Of a stretch of DNA of 64,000 bases, positions 17,175 through 25,681 are shown piece after piece. The notes beneath the pieces were generated by a model that saw only the letters and a program-made list of their open reading frames with translations, made no database searches and was not told the DNA's origin. This DNA comes from VFKI01 sp964647825 (GTDB taxonomy: Bacteria > Pseudomonadota > Gammaproteobacteria > DSM-16500), in NCBI GenBank assembly GCA_964647825.1, contig CAZYJL010000003.1, positions 62,001 to 126,000 of the forward strand, read 5' to 3'. Made by a program: the position numbers and the translations under genes. Position 1 is the first letter of the stretch, and each line of letters starts with the position of its first letter.

Positions 17175-17600
17175 ATGAACAAAAATGCAGGTTTTACTTT
17201 AATTGAAATCCTAGTTGTCATGGTAATACTTGGCATCATGGCCACACTCATCGTACCCAAAATCATGAGTCGCCCGGAACAAGCCCGTATTATCAAAGCA
17301 AAACAAGATATTTTGACGCTCGAAAGCGCTCTCGACATTTACCGGCTTGATAATGGCTTCTACCCATCAACCGACCAAGGACTCGACGCCCTAGTCAGAA
17401 AACCCGATAGCGAGCCTGTACCCGCTAACTGGAAAGCAGAAGGTTATTTACAACATTTACCTAAAGATCCATGGGGACACGCCTATCAATACATCAATAA
17501 TGACGGCAAACTACATATATTCAGCTATGGCCCGAAAGGCACCGACACGGAAGGCGAAGGCAGCATCAGCAATGAAAACAATGGCGAGGGCAGTGAATAG
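17175..17600 (+). CDS. gspG: Major pseudopilin GspG
   Basis: Main subunit of the type II pseudopilus, an inner-membrane prepilin cleaved by the GspO/PilD peptidase. The 141-aa protein has a short leader MNKNAG, cleavage before FTLIEILVVMVILGIMATLIV with Glu at +5, and a C-terminal globular part with the calcium-site region typical of GspG (PWGHAYQYI and FSYGPKGTDTEGEGS). I chose ATG 17175 over an upstream ATG at 17112 because prepilin leaders of this family are short. The last bases overlap gspH. Confidence 0.95.
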   Translation: MNKNAGFTLIEILVVMVILGIMATLIVPKIMSRPEQARIIKAKQDILTLESALDIYRLDNGFYPSTDQGLDALVRKPDSEPVPANWKAEGYLQHLPKDPWGHAYQYINNDGKLHIFSYGPKGTDTEGEGSISNENNGEGSE

Positions 17601-18063
17601 CCGCGGTTTTACGCTAATAGAAATACTGATTGTTATTCTCATCATCAGTATTGTCTCTGGGGTTGCTGTCATTTCGATGAGCACCAATCATCAACAGCAA
17701 TCCCGGCGAGAAGCGATGCAACTTGCTCATGAAATTGAACTCGCCGAACAAGAAGCCTTACTGCGTCCCGCTACGCTCGGAATGAGTGTCGTCAATAATG
17801 CTGTTATCTTTTCCCTCGCAGTACAAAACACAACGACACTCACAACACGCTGGCTACCCTTCACAGAAAAAATTTTTCGGCCACACCATTTCACCGGCAC
17901 GCTCCAACTTAAACCCAACACCCGGGTTATTATTGGCCCAGATGGCAGTTTAACCCCTTTTATCTTATTCATTGGTGGCCCGGACGGCTCGGTCGACTGG
18001 AGAATCATTGGTAAAGCAAACGGCGAGATACAACTTGAGAATGTGCATGACCAACAAAAATAA
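17572..18063 (+). CDS. gspH: Minor pseudopilin GspH
   Basis: A prepilin-like protein of about 163 aa. The N terminus gives a leader ending in Gly followed by FTLIEILIVILIISIVSG, with Glu at +5. The globular part contains LAHEIELAEQEALLRPATLG, cited as EIELAEQEALL, and GPDGSLTPFILF, which fit GspH. Two candidate starts, ATG 17572 and ATG 17581, give leaders of 12 or 9 residues; the first is better placed after GAAGG. The gene overlaps the end of gspG by up to 29 bases and the start of gspI by 17. It is a minor subunit that helps assemble the pseudopilus tip. Confidence 0.9.
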   Translation: MKTMARAVNSRGFTLIEILIVILIISIVSGVAVISMSTNHQQQSRREAMQLAHEIELAEQEALLRPATLGMSVVNNAVIFSLAVQNTTTLTTRWLPFTEKIFRPHHFTGTLQLKPNTRVIIGPDGSLTPFILFIGGPDGSVDWRIIGKANGEIQLENVHDQQK

Positions 18064-18457
18064 ATACCAACTGTCACACCATACTACTGGTCTAACACTC
18101 CTCGAAGTCCTCGTTGCACTTGTGATTTTATCTATTGCACTCTCTGCTGCCATTAAGGTCACTGCGCAAAGCATTCGGCAAACGCTCTATTTACAAGATC
18201 GAACACTCGCGACATTTGCTGGCATGACGATTCTCAATGAGTTTCGTCTTGGCTTACGTAGAAATGAAGGTGCCGGCGAAGAACGCGGTCAAACGACTTT
18301 TCTTAATCAAACATTTACATGGCGTGCAATCATTTCATCGACGCACAATCCCGCGATCCAAGAAATTCGATTACGCGTCGGGACAGCGTCTGATGATGAC
18401 AGCCAATCGCAACAGCTGGCTAATTTAACAGGATACCTTGATGCGCCAACTAAATAA
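18047..18457 (+). CDS. gspI: Minor pseudopilin GspI
   Basis: A 136-aa minor pseudopilin. The leader ends HHTTG and is followed by LTLLEVLVALVILSIALSAA, with Glu at +5. Downstream the FAGMTILNEFRLG and GQTTFLNQTFTWRA segments fit the GspI C-terminal domain that joins the GspI-J-K tip complex. ATG 18047 has GAG 7 bases upstream; a second ATG two codons earlier is also possible. Genes overlap on both sides (gspH by 17 bases, gspJ by 17). Confidence 0.92.
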   Translation: MTNKNKYQLSHHTTGLTLLEVLVALVILSIALSAAIKVTAQSIRQTLYLQDRTLATFAGMTILNEFRLGLRRNEGAGEERGQTTFLNQTFTWRAIISSTHNPAIQEIRLRVGTASDDDSQSQQLANLTGYLDAPTK

Positions 18458-19058
18458 AAAAAATACCAGTGGTTTTACATTAATTGAAATTCTAATTGCC
18501 TTATTTATTTTTTCAATTGTGGCACTGATCATGACGACTGCCCTACACAATACGTTAAATGCTCAATCTGCAACAGAAAAAAAATCTGCACAACTTGCCG
18601 CATTGCAAATAACGCTATCACTTTTAACACGCGATATAGAACAAATCATCGATCGTCCCGCCATGACCGCAGCAGGCACCTATGAAAATTTTACCGGCAC
18701 AACAAATAGTATGACATTCATTCACACCGGCTTACCGAATCCCAATTGGCAATTAACACGTCCAACGCTACAACGCACGCGCTGGGAATTAAATAATCAA
18801 CAACAATTACAACGTTTAAATTTTCCACTGCCTGACCAAGCAAATAATCAACTGCCAGACGCACGCATTTTCCTCTCATCGATTCATACCCTGACATTTT
18901 CTTATTTAGATAATAAAGGACAATTTCATTCAACATGGCCACCAGAAAAAACCGAGGATACGCCACCAGCAAGATTGCCACGTGCAATTCGTATTTCGCT
19001 CTCTCTTGAGAACCAGGGTAGACTGACACAGCTCATTATCATTCCAGCAGCAGGATAA
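18441..19058 (+). CDS. gspJ: Minor pseudopilin GspJ
   Basis: A 205-aa tip pseudopilin. The leader MRQLNKKNTSG precedes FTLIEILIALFIFSIVALI, with Glu at +5; the globular domain includes LTRDIEQIIDRP and IHTLTFSYLDNKGQF, both characteristic of GspJ. The start ATG at 18441 follows AGGA by 7 bases and overlaps the end of gspI by 17 bases. GspJ with GspI and GspK forms the heterotrimeric tip that starts pseudopilus assembly. Confidence 0.93.
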   Translation: MRQLNKKNTSGFTLIEILIALFIFSIVALIMTTALHNTLNAQSATEKKSAQLAALQITLSLLTRDIEQIIDRPAMTAAGTYENFTGTTNSMTFIHTGLPNPNWQLTRPTLQRTRWELNNQQQLQRLNFPLPDQANNQLPDARIFLSSIHTLTFSYLDNKGQFHSTWPPEKTEDTPPARLPRAIRISLSLENQGRLTQLIIIPAAG

Positions 19059-19062
19059 TTTC

Positions 19063-20022
19063 TTGAAAAAGACAACAATAAAATATGTTCAGTGTTGTTC
19101 TTCTGCCAAGGGAAGCGCATTAGTGGTTGCCCTGTTTGTCACGGCACTGGTTGCTGCAATTGCTCTAGGCATGATATTGCAGCTACATACCGACACACGT
19201 CGCACCTTACTCATTTTACATGACGCACAGGCTGCACTTTATGCAGATGGCTCTGTAAAATGGGCAAAAAGTCTTTTAGCAACCAACTGGGAAAAAAAAG
19301 AAAATACAAGGGCGATCGATCGCCTTCCACAAACATTAAAAGCTCATACGCCGGACGGCTACACAATCAAAAGTACGCTGGAAGATGCGCAAACAAAATT
19401 TAATCTAAATAATTTAATCGACCCTGAGACACGTTCTTTATTTCAAACACTACTCAAACAAGTCATACCCGATTTGCCAGCAGAAACCATCCAAGATATC
19501 ACCCTCGCAACGATCGACTGGATCACACCAGGGATTCATAACAGTCGCTACGACCAATATTATCGTAAGCAACGACCACCTTATGTTGCGCCCCATCAAC
19601 CCATGGCAAGCGTCAGTGAATTCCGATTAATTCAACATGTCACGCCCATAGTATTTCACCGCATGTTACCCTTTATCACGGCACTCCCGGATAAAACGCC
19701 AATGAACATCAACACAACCGCTACTAATTTACTCATGCTGCTTAACCCCGCACTCGGCGCAGAACAAGCAGCGGCTTTTGACCGTGTGCGAAAAAATATG
19801 CCATTTGCTGATATCGCCACAATCAGCACACAATTTCCTATGGTGATCAATGGTGCTTTTGCGGAAAATAAAAATCTCACCATCACCAGCAACTATTTTT
19901 TTGTGACGACAGAGGTCACAATCGATGGACAACGCTTCACTTTGTACACATTGCTTGTCCGCAATGAAAAAGACAAGAAGCCTGTCATCAAGACCGTCTG
20001 GCAAAGCCGGGGAACATTATGA
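19063..20022 (+). CDS. gspK: Minor pseudopilin GspK
   Basis: The large tip pseudopilin, 319 aa. The leader ends with KG and is followed by SALVVALFVTALVAAIAL, which lacks Glu at +5, as is normal for GspK. Large globular domain segments such as LEDAQTKFNLNNLID, DWITPGIHNSRYDQYYRKQ (cited in short) and MNINTTATNLLMLL match the GspK alpha-domain fold. The start is TTG 19063, preceded by AGGA. It overlaps gspL by 4 bases. Confidence 0.93.
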   Translation: MKKTTIKYVQCCSSAKGSALVVALFVTALVAAIALGMILQLHTDTRRTLLILHDAQAALYADGSVKWAKSLLATNWEKKENTRAIDRLPQTLKAHTPDGYTIKSTLEDAQTKFNLNNLIDPETRSLFQTLLKQVIPDLPAETIQDITLATIDWITPGIHNSRYDQYYRKQRPPYVAPHQPMASVSEFRLIQHVTPIVFHRMLPFITALPDKTPMNINTTATNLLMLLNPALGAEQAAAFDRVRKNMPFADIATISTQFPMVINGAFAENKNLTITSNYFFVTTEVTIDGQRFTLYTLLVRNEKDKKPVIKTVWQSRGTL

Positions 20023-21140
20023 AATTAATGACACCAACCGCAACGATTTTTCTCACACCAACAGAAGATGTTTTACTTACCTCTGTCACTTTACCAAAAA
20101 TGAATCAACGGCGACTCTTTGCTGCTGTGACATTCGCATTAGAAGATCAACTAACAGATGAAATCACTACGCTACATTTTGCGATCGGCACACAAGATAG
20201 TACAGGGAAAATTCCTGTTGCTATCATTGCTAATGAAAAAATGCAGCGTTTATCAGAAGAGATTGCGGTTTTACCGCAGCAACGCACCCATGTCTATCCA
20301 GATATTTTCGCACTTCCGTTTATTCCGCAACATTGGCAAATTGCACTTCTTGAGACACGCTGTTTAGTCCGCACCGGCAGCGAGACTGGGTTTGCATGTG
20401 AAAAAACGCAATTACCCTTATATTTATCTGCAGCATTACGCGATGCTGCTGCACTACCTGAATGCATTCATATACATTGTTTTAATCATGCAACAGCAGA
20501 TGAAAACCAATCTATTCTTCCTCATCCTTTACCTGTTTCAATAAATTGGATACAACACTCGTCAGATGAATTTGCTGATTTCGCCAAATCTGCACTCAAA
20601 ACATTGCCATCAATTGATTTATTACAAGGTAAATGGCAACCAAAAGATAATAGAGATAGCACGGCAACTTTGTGGAAATTAACAACTCTATGCGCCGTCA
20701 TGTTTTTACTTATCAATCCAATGTATAATCTCATTGCTTTTTATACATTGCAAACGCAAGTAAAAAAGATAGATTACGCTATTGAAAAAATTTATCGTCG
20801 TCATTTTCCCAATGCAACTGCCATTGTCGCGCCACGTGAAAGACTTTTAGCAAAATTGGGGCGCTCTTCAAACAACATGATTTTTCTTGGTTTAATTGCA
20901 CAAATGGGAAATACCTTGTCACAAATGCCTACTATTCGACTAACACAAATTGACTACCGTGATAACAAACTGAAGATGACTGTTGAAGGAGACACATTCG
21001 ACAAATTAGATACACTCATCAATGCGATCAAACACACGGGACTTAAAATTAAGCAACAAAATGCTATGACAACAGACTCGCATGTCCGCGCAGAATTTCT
21101 TATTTCATCTGCCAAAACCCATTTGGAGAAACAGGCATGA
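20019..21140 (+). CDS. gspL: Type II secretion protein GspL
   Basis: The 373-aa inner-membrane protein links the GspE ATPase to the platform. The cytoplasmic actin-like part (residues 1-220) includes TFALEDQLTDEITTLHFAIG, cited as FALEDQLTD; a membrane span sits near 220-242 (KLTTLCAVMFLLINPMYNLI); and a periplasmic ferredoxin-like domain ends the protein (TIRLTQIDYRDNKLKMTV). The order, with gspK upstream and gspM downstream overlapping by 4 bases, confirms the assignment. Sequence conservation to model GspL is low, so the name rests on domain order and position. Confidence 0.88.
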   Translation: MKLMTPTATIFLTPTEDVLLTSVTLPKMNQRRLFAAVTFALEDQLTDEITTLHFAIGTQDSTGKIPVAIIANEKMQRLSEEIAVLPQQRTHVYPDIFALPFIPQHWQIALLETRCLVRTGSETGFACEKTQLPLYLSAALRDAAALPECIHIHCFNHATADENQSILPHPLPVSINWIQHSSDEFADFAKSALKTLPSIDLLQGKWQPKDNRDSTATLWKLTTLCAVMFLLINPMYNLIAFYTLQTQVKKIDYAIEKIYRRHFPNATAIVAPRERLLAKLGRSSNNMIFLGLIAQMGNTLSQMPTIRLTQIDYRDNKLKMTVEGDTFDKLDTLINAIKHTGLKIKQQNAMTTDSHVRAEFLISSAKTHLEKQA

Positions 21141-21619
21141 TCACTCGCTGGCGTCTTCCAACAGAAAAGAAATTGATTTTTCATTATGTGTTAATTATTG
21201 GTTGCGTACTCGTTTGTATACTATGGTTTTATCTTTTTAACAAAATAAATACACTACAAGAAACGATTCAAAACAAAAATACATTGCTTGCATTTATGCA
21301 AAAAGCGGATCAAGAATTACAACAAAATGGTGACGGTATTGAAAGCAACCAATCAGCTAGTCAGCATTCCAATACCTCACTTAGCGCAACCGTACAAACA
21401 GCAATCAACCAAACCCTTCTCTCTACAAAAGTGACGCAATTACGCCTGATGGAAAACAACACGTTACAACTTGCATTTAAACAAGCAAATTTTGATGTAT
21501 TAATGCGTTTATTAACAACGCTCTCAGAAAAAAATGGTATTCAAGTAAAAGAAGCGCGGATTCGCAAAGATGAAAAGCCCAATACTGTCAATGCGGAAAT
21601 TGTTTTAAGCAATCCATAA
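21137..21619 (+). CDS. gspM: Type II secretion protein GspM
   Basis: A 160-aa single-span protein: a short cytoplasmic tail, a membrane helix at about 14-34 (LIFHYVLIIGCVLVCILWFY region), a coiled-coil-like linker with Asn/Gln/Ser-rich stretch, and a small periplasmic ferredoxin-like domain ending IQVKEARIRKDEKP. GspM pairs with GspL and stabilises it. It overlaps gspL by 4 bases and is the last gene of the cluster; neither gspN nor gspC follows. Confidence 0.88.
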   Translation: MITRWRLPTEKKLIFHYVLIIGCVLVCILWFYLFNKINTLQETIQNKNTLLAFMQKADQELQQNGDGIESNQSASQHSNTSLSATVQTAINQTLLSTKVTQLRLMENNTLQLAFKQANFDVLMRLLTTLSEKNGIQVKEARIRKDEKPNTVNAEIVLSNP

Positions 21620-21683
21620 ATATCGTGGAACGCATCGGAAAAAAAGCATTATATTATTGTAACCATTTAAAAAAGAAAATTTC

Positions 21684-22769
21684 ATGAATGTATTTGATCA
21701 GCAAATCAATCCGTTACGTTTACGTCATGCTATCAAAACAGGCATTGCCTGTTTATTAGGCTTATTTTTATTATCATTTTATAAAAATGATAATAATCAA
21801 TGGATCATTGTCACTATTATTGTTGTGATGAGCGCACAATTAAATGTCGGCAGTACAATTCAAAAAGCCATCATGCGTTTTTTTGGTACTCTCTGCGGTG
21901 CACTGGTTGCGCTACCAACACTCTATTTCTTTGGTCAAGATCACACCCTCACTCTCATCATTATTATTGCCGCGATTACAGGTTTTTCTTATATCGCAAC
22001 CAATGCTAGTGATACCAGTTATATCGGCACATTAGGTGCGGTGACAGTTGTCATTATTTTGTTAGGCAAAGAACCCTCTTTTTTCGTAGGAATGACGCGC
22101 GTTGCTGAAATCAGTGTAGGCATCTTGATTTCATTATGCGTCTCACTACTTATTCTACCCTTACATGCGCATCAACTGTTACAACAGTCCCTAGCTGATT
22201 TATATAAAAAATTAGATATTTTTTACATACTTGCACGCAAAACGCCTATCACGCCTGAAACACTCGTTCTTTTTCACGATACAGAAGAAGACATTCGACA
22301 CGGATTAACTGATTGTCGAAAACTAATGAAAGAAACGAAACGAGAACCTGGAAAAAAACGATTTACTAAACAATCACTTCATACAATTGAACAAGCAACA
22401 CGTGAAATTATTCGTGGCATCTTACATATTCAACATAGCTTAATGGGCCTACCTGAAGAGATGCGTTGTATTTTAGAAAATAATATAATGCATTCACTTG
22501 ATGAAAACATACAAACAATGCTTCAAGCAATTGCCAAACAATTCATCCAACCAAAAAATACTTTCCTACTTCCAGAAGTAAACTCAACAGCGTCACCCGA
22601 ATATGCTATACAAATCTTAAAGGAACAAATACAACCGATCATCCAAAATCATTCGCCAGATACCCAACAGGCAATTTATGTCTTTCTCTCGGCTATGCAA
22701 CAAACATTAGAAGGTATTCGCGGACTAGCTGTAGTACTCAATGAAAAGAAAAAAACAAACACTCACTGA
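21684..22769 (+). CDS. FUSC-family inner-membrane transporter (aromatic acid exporter-like)
   Basis: A 361-aa protein whose N-terminal half carries about five to six membrane helices (residues 15-160), with the FUSC-type motif NNQWIIVTIIVVMSAQLNVG (cited as NNQWIIVTIIVV) and IQKAIMRFFGTLCGALVAL. The C-terminal half is a soluble helical domain without spans. FUSC proteins export aromatic acids or related compounds; the substrate here is not readable. Length is about half that of duplicated AaeB/YccS proteins, so it probably acts as a dimer. Its TGA stop lies within an isolated copy of the palindromic element's terminal repeat. Confidence 0.82.
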   Translation: MNVFDQQINPLRLRHAIKTGIACLLGLFLLSFYKNDNNQWIIVTIIVVMSAQLNVGSTIQKAIMRFFGTLCGALVALPTLYFFGQDHTLTLIIIIAAITGFSYIATNASDTSYIGTLGAVTVVIILLGKEPSFFVGMTRVAEISVGILISLCVSLLILPLHAHQLLQQSLADLYKKLDIFYILARKTPITPETLVLFHDTEEDIRHGLTDCRKLMKETKREPGKKRFTKQSLHTIEQATREIIRGILHIQHSLMGLPEEMRCILENNIMHSLDENIQTMLQAIAKQFIQPKNTFLLPEVNSTASPEYAIQILKEQIQPIIQNHSPDTQQAIYVFLSAMQQTLEGIRGLAVVLNEKKKTNTH

Positions 22770-22777
22770 GCTATTAC
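22761..22777. repeat. Isolated terminal repeat of the palindromic element
   Basis: The sequence ACTCACTGAGCTATTAC is almost identical to the right end of copy D (63256-63272, CTCACTGAGCTATTAC) but has no partner arm nearby in the expected place. It contains the FUSC stop codon. It may be the end left by a deleted element next to copy B, which begins 49 bases further on. Confidence 0.6.
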
Positions 22778-22825
22778 TATTTTTTTAAAAATTAACTTTA
22801 TAATTATATTGTTTATAAATTTTTG

Positions 22826-23007
22826 TAACAGCGCAGCTAGTCGGTGTTTTTTAGCTTGCCTGTATCACTCGTGTCCCGCAGAGACATTGTTCCATCGAAG
22901 CAACGCCCTTTCATGAGGCATGAAGCACGCTTCCATTGGGAACATGTCGTCTGCTGTAGGGCGATTGTGGTCAGCGAAGCTAAAAACACGGGCTACCTGA
23001 GCTTACA
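22826..23007 (-). repeat. Palindromic interspersed element, copy B (inverse orientation)
   Basis: The left arm (from TTGTAACAGCGCAGCTAGTC) and right arm (ending GGGCTACCTGAGCTTACAA) form an imperfect inverted repeat of about 40 bases with TGTTTTTTAGCTT as the best-matching part. Read on the minus strand, the core is clearly the same as copy A (ACAGCAGACGACATGTTCCC, GAAAGGGCGTTGCTTCGAT). It lies between two convergent genes; the stop codon of the DUF6790-like gene is inside its right end. The flanks, ATAAATTTTTGTAA and TTACAAATTTTTAT, extend the symmetry. Confidence 0.85.
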
Positions 23008-23490
23008 AATTTTTATATGAAGCAATGACCACCATAAAACAATAGGCAACACCACATCTATCCAAAACCAAGAACCCGCATTACCTGAAGAAAAATTATG
23101 GAACCGAGCCATTTGATAGATATGGCCAATTGCATCCCCCCATAACCAAACAGAAGCTGCTACAGTCGTTGCCAAGCGAAAATCATAGCTGGCGCGAAAA
23201 GCAAGCAGACCCAGAACACCGACTGCCAAATTAGCCACGGCAACTTCATACTGAAATGGACTCGTCGCCCATCCAATCGCTGCGGCTGACAACGATGGAA
23301 AATAGGCGTGCATAATAAATGTGTAAACACCTGTTATTCCAAGGGCCAATAATGCAGTCCAGCAAAACAAAGACTCAGCCAATCGGTCCTTGAAATCGCG
23401 TCGACTATTCACAACGCCTGCAATGAGCGCGAGCAAAAACATCGCTAAACTGAAATTTTGAAAAAACCCTATCGTTATCGCTCTCATCAT
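22993..23490 (-). CDS. DUF6790-like multi-span membrane protein
   Basis: A 165-aa integral membrane protein with about five helices. The segment IGWATSPFQYEVAVANLAVG and later LWGDAIGHIYQM, HNFSSGNAGSWFWID match my memory of DUF6790 proteins, which have no assigned function. I use ATG 23490 (MMRAITIGFF), preceded by TGAGAAAACA; an upstream start at 23541 adds a polar, less likely tail. The last three codons (KLR) and the TAG stop lie in palindromic element copy B, so the natural C terminus may have been replaced. Confidence 0.75.
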   Translation of the reverse strand: MMRAITIGFFQNFSLAMFLLALIAGVVNSRRDFKDRLAESLFCWTALLALGITGVYTFIMHAYFPSLSAAAIGWATSPFQYEVAVANLAVGVLGLLAFRASYDFRLATTVAASVWLWGDAIGHIYQMARFHNFSSGNAGSWFWIDVVLPIVLWWSLLHIKICKLR

Positions 23491-23593
23491 TGTTTTCTCA
23501 GTAAAATAATGAATGTTTGCTGACTGACATCTAAACGGCAAATAAAATGCAATCTCTAACCGCTTAAACTATATTATCCCAATGATATGAAAA

Positions 23594-25414
23594 CTAAGTC
23601 AAACGCATCTCAACCTGAGAATTTAATAAATTATGCAATGCATCATTAATATTTTTGAACAGAAAAAATGAATTTGTCTTTTCTCTATGAAAAAGAGAAC
23701 AATGACCACCACTTCGATAAAAATGTGATATACTTGCCACGAATGATACCTGACGTTTTTTTTGTAACACCTCGCCAATCCATTTGAGCTTATCTTGCAA
23801 TACATCCAAAGATATCTTTTTTGCACCAAATAAAAAATAATCTGCCAGCATGATTTCCAATGCTTGGACAGCTTTTTGCTTTTCCGGTGCATCCGTTAAA
23901 TAGTTTTTTGCATAGCCATGCATCGCTAGCATATGCAACCGTAGACCTTGCCACTTCTCTAGCTTACTTGTCATTTCATTTAAAGAATAACTTGAAAAAA
24001 TTTCATTATTGATCTTAAGATTCATCATAACACAAACATTCATCATAATTGGCAATAAAGATATATCATACAAATATTTCATATACATTTTTGAAATTTC
24101 GTCTTCCAGCTCTAACCACGTTACTTTATCTGCTTTTATTTTCTCATCACTTCCATGCAATTTATTTTCATCAAAACTAACAAAAAAAGATAAAACCATT
24201 TCTTTTAGCTCATCAATAAATTTTATTTTCAATTCTTTGAGTTCTTCTTCTATTATCGTATTTTTTATATTATTTAAATAATGGATAACTTGATACACCT
24301 TATGTGCCTTTAAACGAAGCACGCTCAGGATTGATGAAAATGAAACTTCACTATGAAAAGTAATTATTTTTTTTGCAAATAAATTTTTATTTATATCACT
24401 TTTCTCAAAGGCTTGTTCCTTTTTCAATGGATAAATCATACTCCTCAATTCATGCAACAACATGGCGATTTTTTTAGCATCTCGCGGACAAAAATTATAT
24501 AATTTTTTATTCTCTTCTTTTAAACTTTCTAGAAAGTTGTCTGCCGCCCATGTAAATGTAGAATAATGCAAATACTCTCTTGCTAAATCTCGATTCCATG
24601 TTGAAACCAACATGATTGCATACAGATCATCTTCTTTTGCCGTTGCTTTTTTATCAGGAGCCAAAAAATCTTTAGTTCCCCTCATTTTCATAATGCCATC
24701 AGCAAAGCCGCAATCAATCAAATGAAAATCATTATTCACCGGATCAACTAAAATATTTGCTGTTTTTAAATCTTGATGCACATGCCCCTTCTCATGCCAT
24801 TTAACCAATGCCATTGCTAACCGATATGTTTGTTCTGGCATAAATTTTGGCGGTGGATAAGCGATCGCTTCGCCTAAATAATGCATCAACATGTAATGTT
24901 TGATTATAGAATATTTTTCAGAAAGTCGCTCCGCTTCCCCTAAATACATCTCTTTCTTACCAAGATCTTCTGCAATTTGCTTAGTTTTAATAGCCTCTTG
25001 TCTTGCGATATCTAAATGTTTACTGCGTTTTACAACAAAAAAATTATCATTATTATCTCTGACAAATTTAACTTCACCATAAGCACCTTTCAATCGGTGT
25101 AATTTATTTTTCTTTTTCTTTGGAAACGCATAAATCTTTTCACCTATTACCATGAAAGAATGACGCATCTTTATATTCTTGGGAATGTGATAGAAAGGCC
25201 TAACATCTTGGCGTCGTAATTTTGCCCCATTCGTTCTTAATTGCTTCACGCCATTTACTGTGATTGTCAAAATAGCTTCCGCATACTGCCATTCTTCTGG
25301 AAAAATTTTATCTTCTTTGATCCATTGCTGTTTTTGCTCTTCTGTATATAAATATGGCATTGATACCTCAACAAGCTCTTCATGCTGTAAATTTTTCCCA
25401 AGTGAATACAGCAT
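23594..25414 (-). CDS. Eukaryotic-like protein kinase domain protein, 606 aa
   Basis: Residues about 100-290 form a protein kinase domain: glycine loop GAYGEVKFV (110-118), ATP-anchoring Lys129 in FVVKRS, catalytic loop HVHQDLKTANILV with Asp215 and Asn220, metal-binding DCG at 234-236 in place of DFG, an RGTKDFLAPD activation segment end, and EDDLYAIML as the alpha-F helix. All catalytic residues are present, so it is probably active. The 300-residue C-terminal part is helical, Lys/Glu rich and unrecognised. No membrane span or signal peptide is seen. The gene is markedly AT-rich. It may be an effector delivered to a host cell (inference only). Confidence 0.8.
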   Translation of the reverse strand: MLYSLGKNLQHEELVEVSMPYLYTEEQKQQWIKEDKIFPEEWQYAEAILTITVNGVKQLRTNGAKLRRQDVRPFYHIPKNIKMRHSFMVIGEKIYAFPKKKKNKLHRLKGAYGEVKFVRDNNDNFFVVKRSKHLDIARQEAIKTKQIAEDLGKKEMYLGEAERLSEKYSIIKHYMLMHYLGEAIAYPPPKFMPEQTYRLAMALVKWHEKGHVHQDLKTANILVDPVNNDFHLIDCGFADGIMKMRGTKDFLAPDKKATAKEDDLYAIMLVSTWNRDLAREYLHYSTFTWAADNFLESLKEENKKLYNFCPRDAKKIAMLLHELRSMIYPLKKEQAFEKSDINKNLFAKKIITFHSEVSFSSILSVLRLKAHKVYQVIHYLNNIKNTIIEEELKELKIKFIDELKEMVLSFFVSFDENKLHGSDEKIKADKVTWLELEDEISKMYMKYLYDISLLPIMMNVCVMMNLKINNEIFSSYSLNEMTSKLEKWQGLRLHMLAMHGYAKNYLTDAPEKQKAVQALEIMLADYFLFGAKKISLDVLQDKLKWIGEVLQKKRQVSFVASISHFYRSGGHCSLFHREKTNSFFLFKNINDALHNLLNSQVEMRLT

Positions 25415-25453
25415 AACGTATGAGGCTTAAGAAAATATTAAGATAGTGGCTTA

Positions 25454-25576
25454 TCATGGCAAAACTATCTCGTGTAAATGGCCGATGAGCGGATAAGGAA
25501 GCAGCGCGCGAATTTCATCAGGGCACAAATCAATTGGAATGGATTCATTAAGATGCCGGATATATGTACGCAATCT
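25454..25576 (-). pseudogene. Short coding-like remnant (about 40 codons)
   Basis: On the minus strand, after an in-frame TAG, an open frame reads RLRTYIRHLNESIPIDL and continues with CPDEIRALLPYPLIGHL and EIVLP before TGA. Base use is richer in G and C than the AT-rich flanks, and the residue pattern looks like real protein (hydrophobic periodicity, CPDEIRALLPYP). There is no start codon or RBS, so it is best read as the tail of a lost gene. I cannot assign a family. The rest of the 25415-25681 gap holds nothing else I recognise. Confidence 0.4.
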
Positions 25577-25681
25577 CTACCTTTGTTATCAAAAGGTTAA
25601 AAATTTCTTCTCAAAACAGATGAATCCATATATGTTACAAAACAGCAACCTGATTAACTAAAGCCACAATGCATCCGCAAA

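Noticed and set aside
17102..17338. Upstream extension of the 138-aa minus-strand gene to 218 aa
   Set aside because: The extension is antisense to the conserved gspG prepilin segment, and a much better ribosome-binding site precedes ATG 17098.
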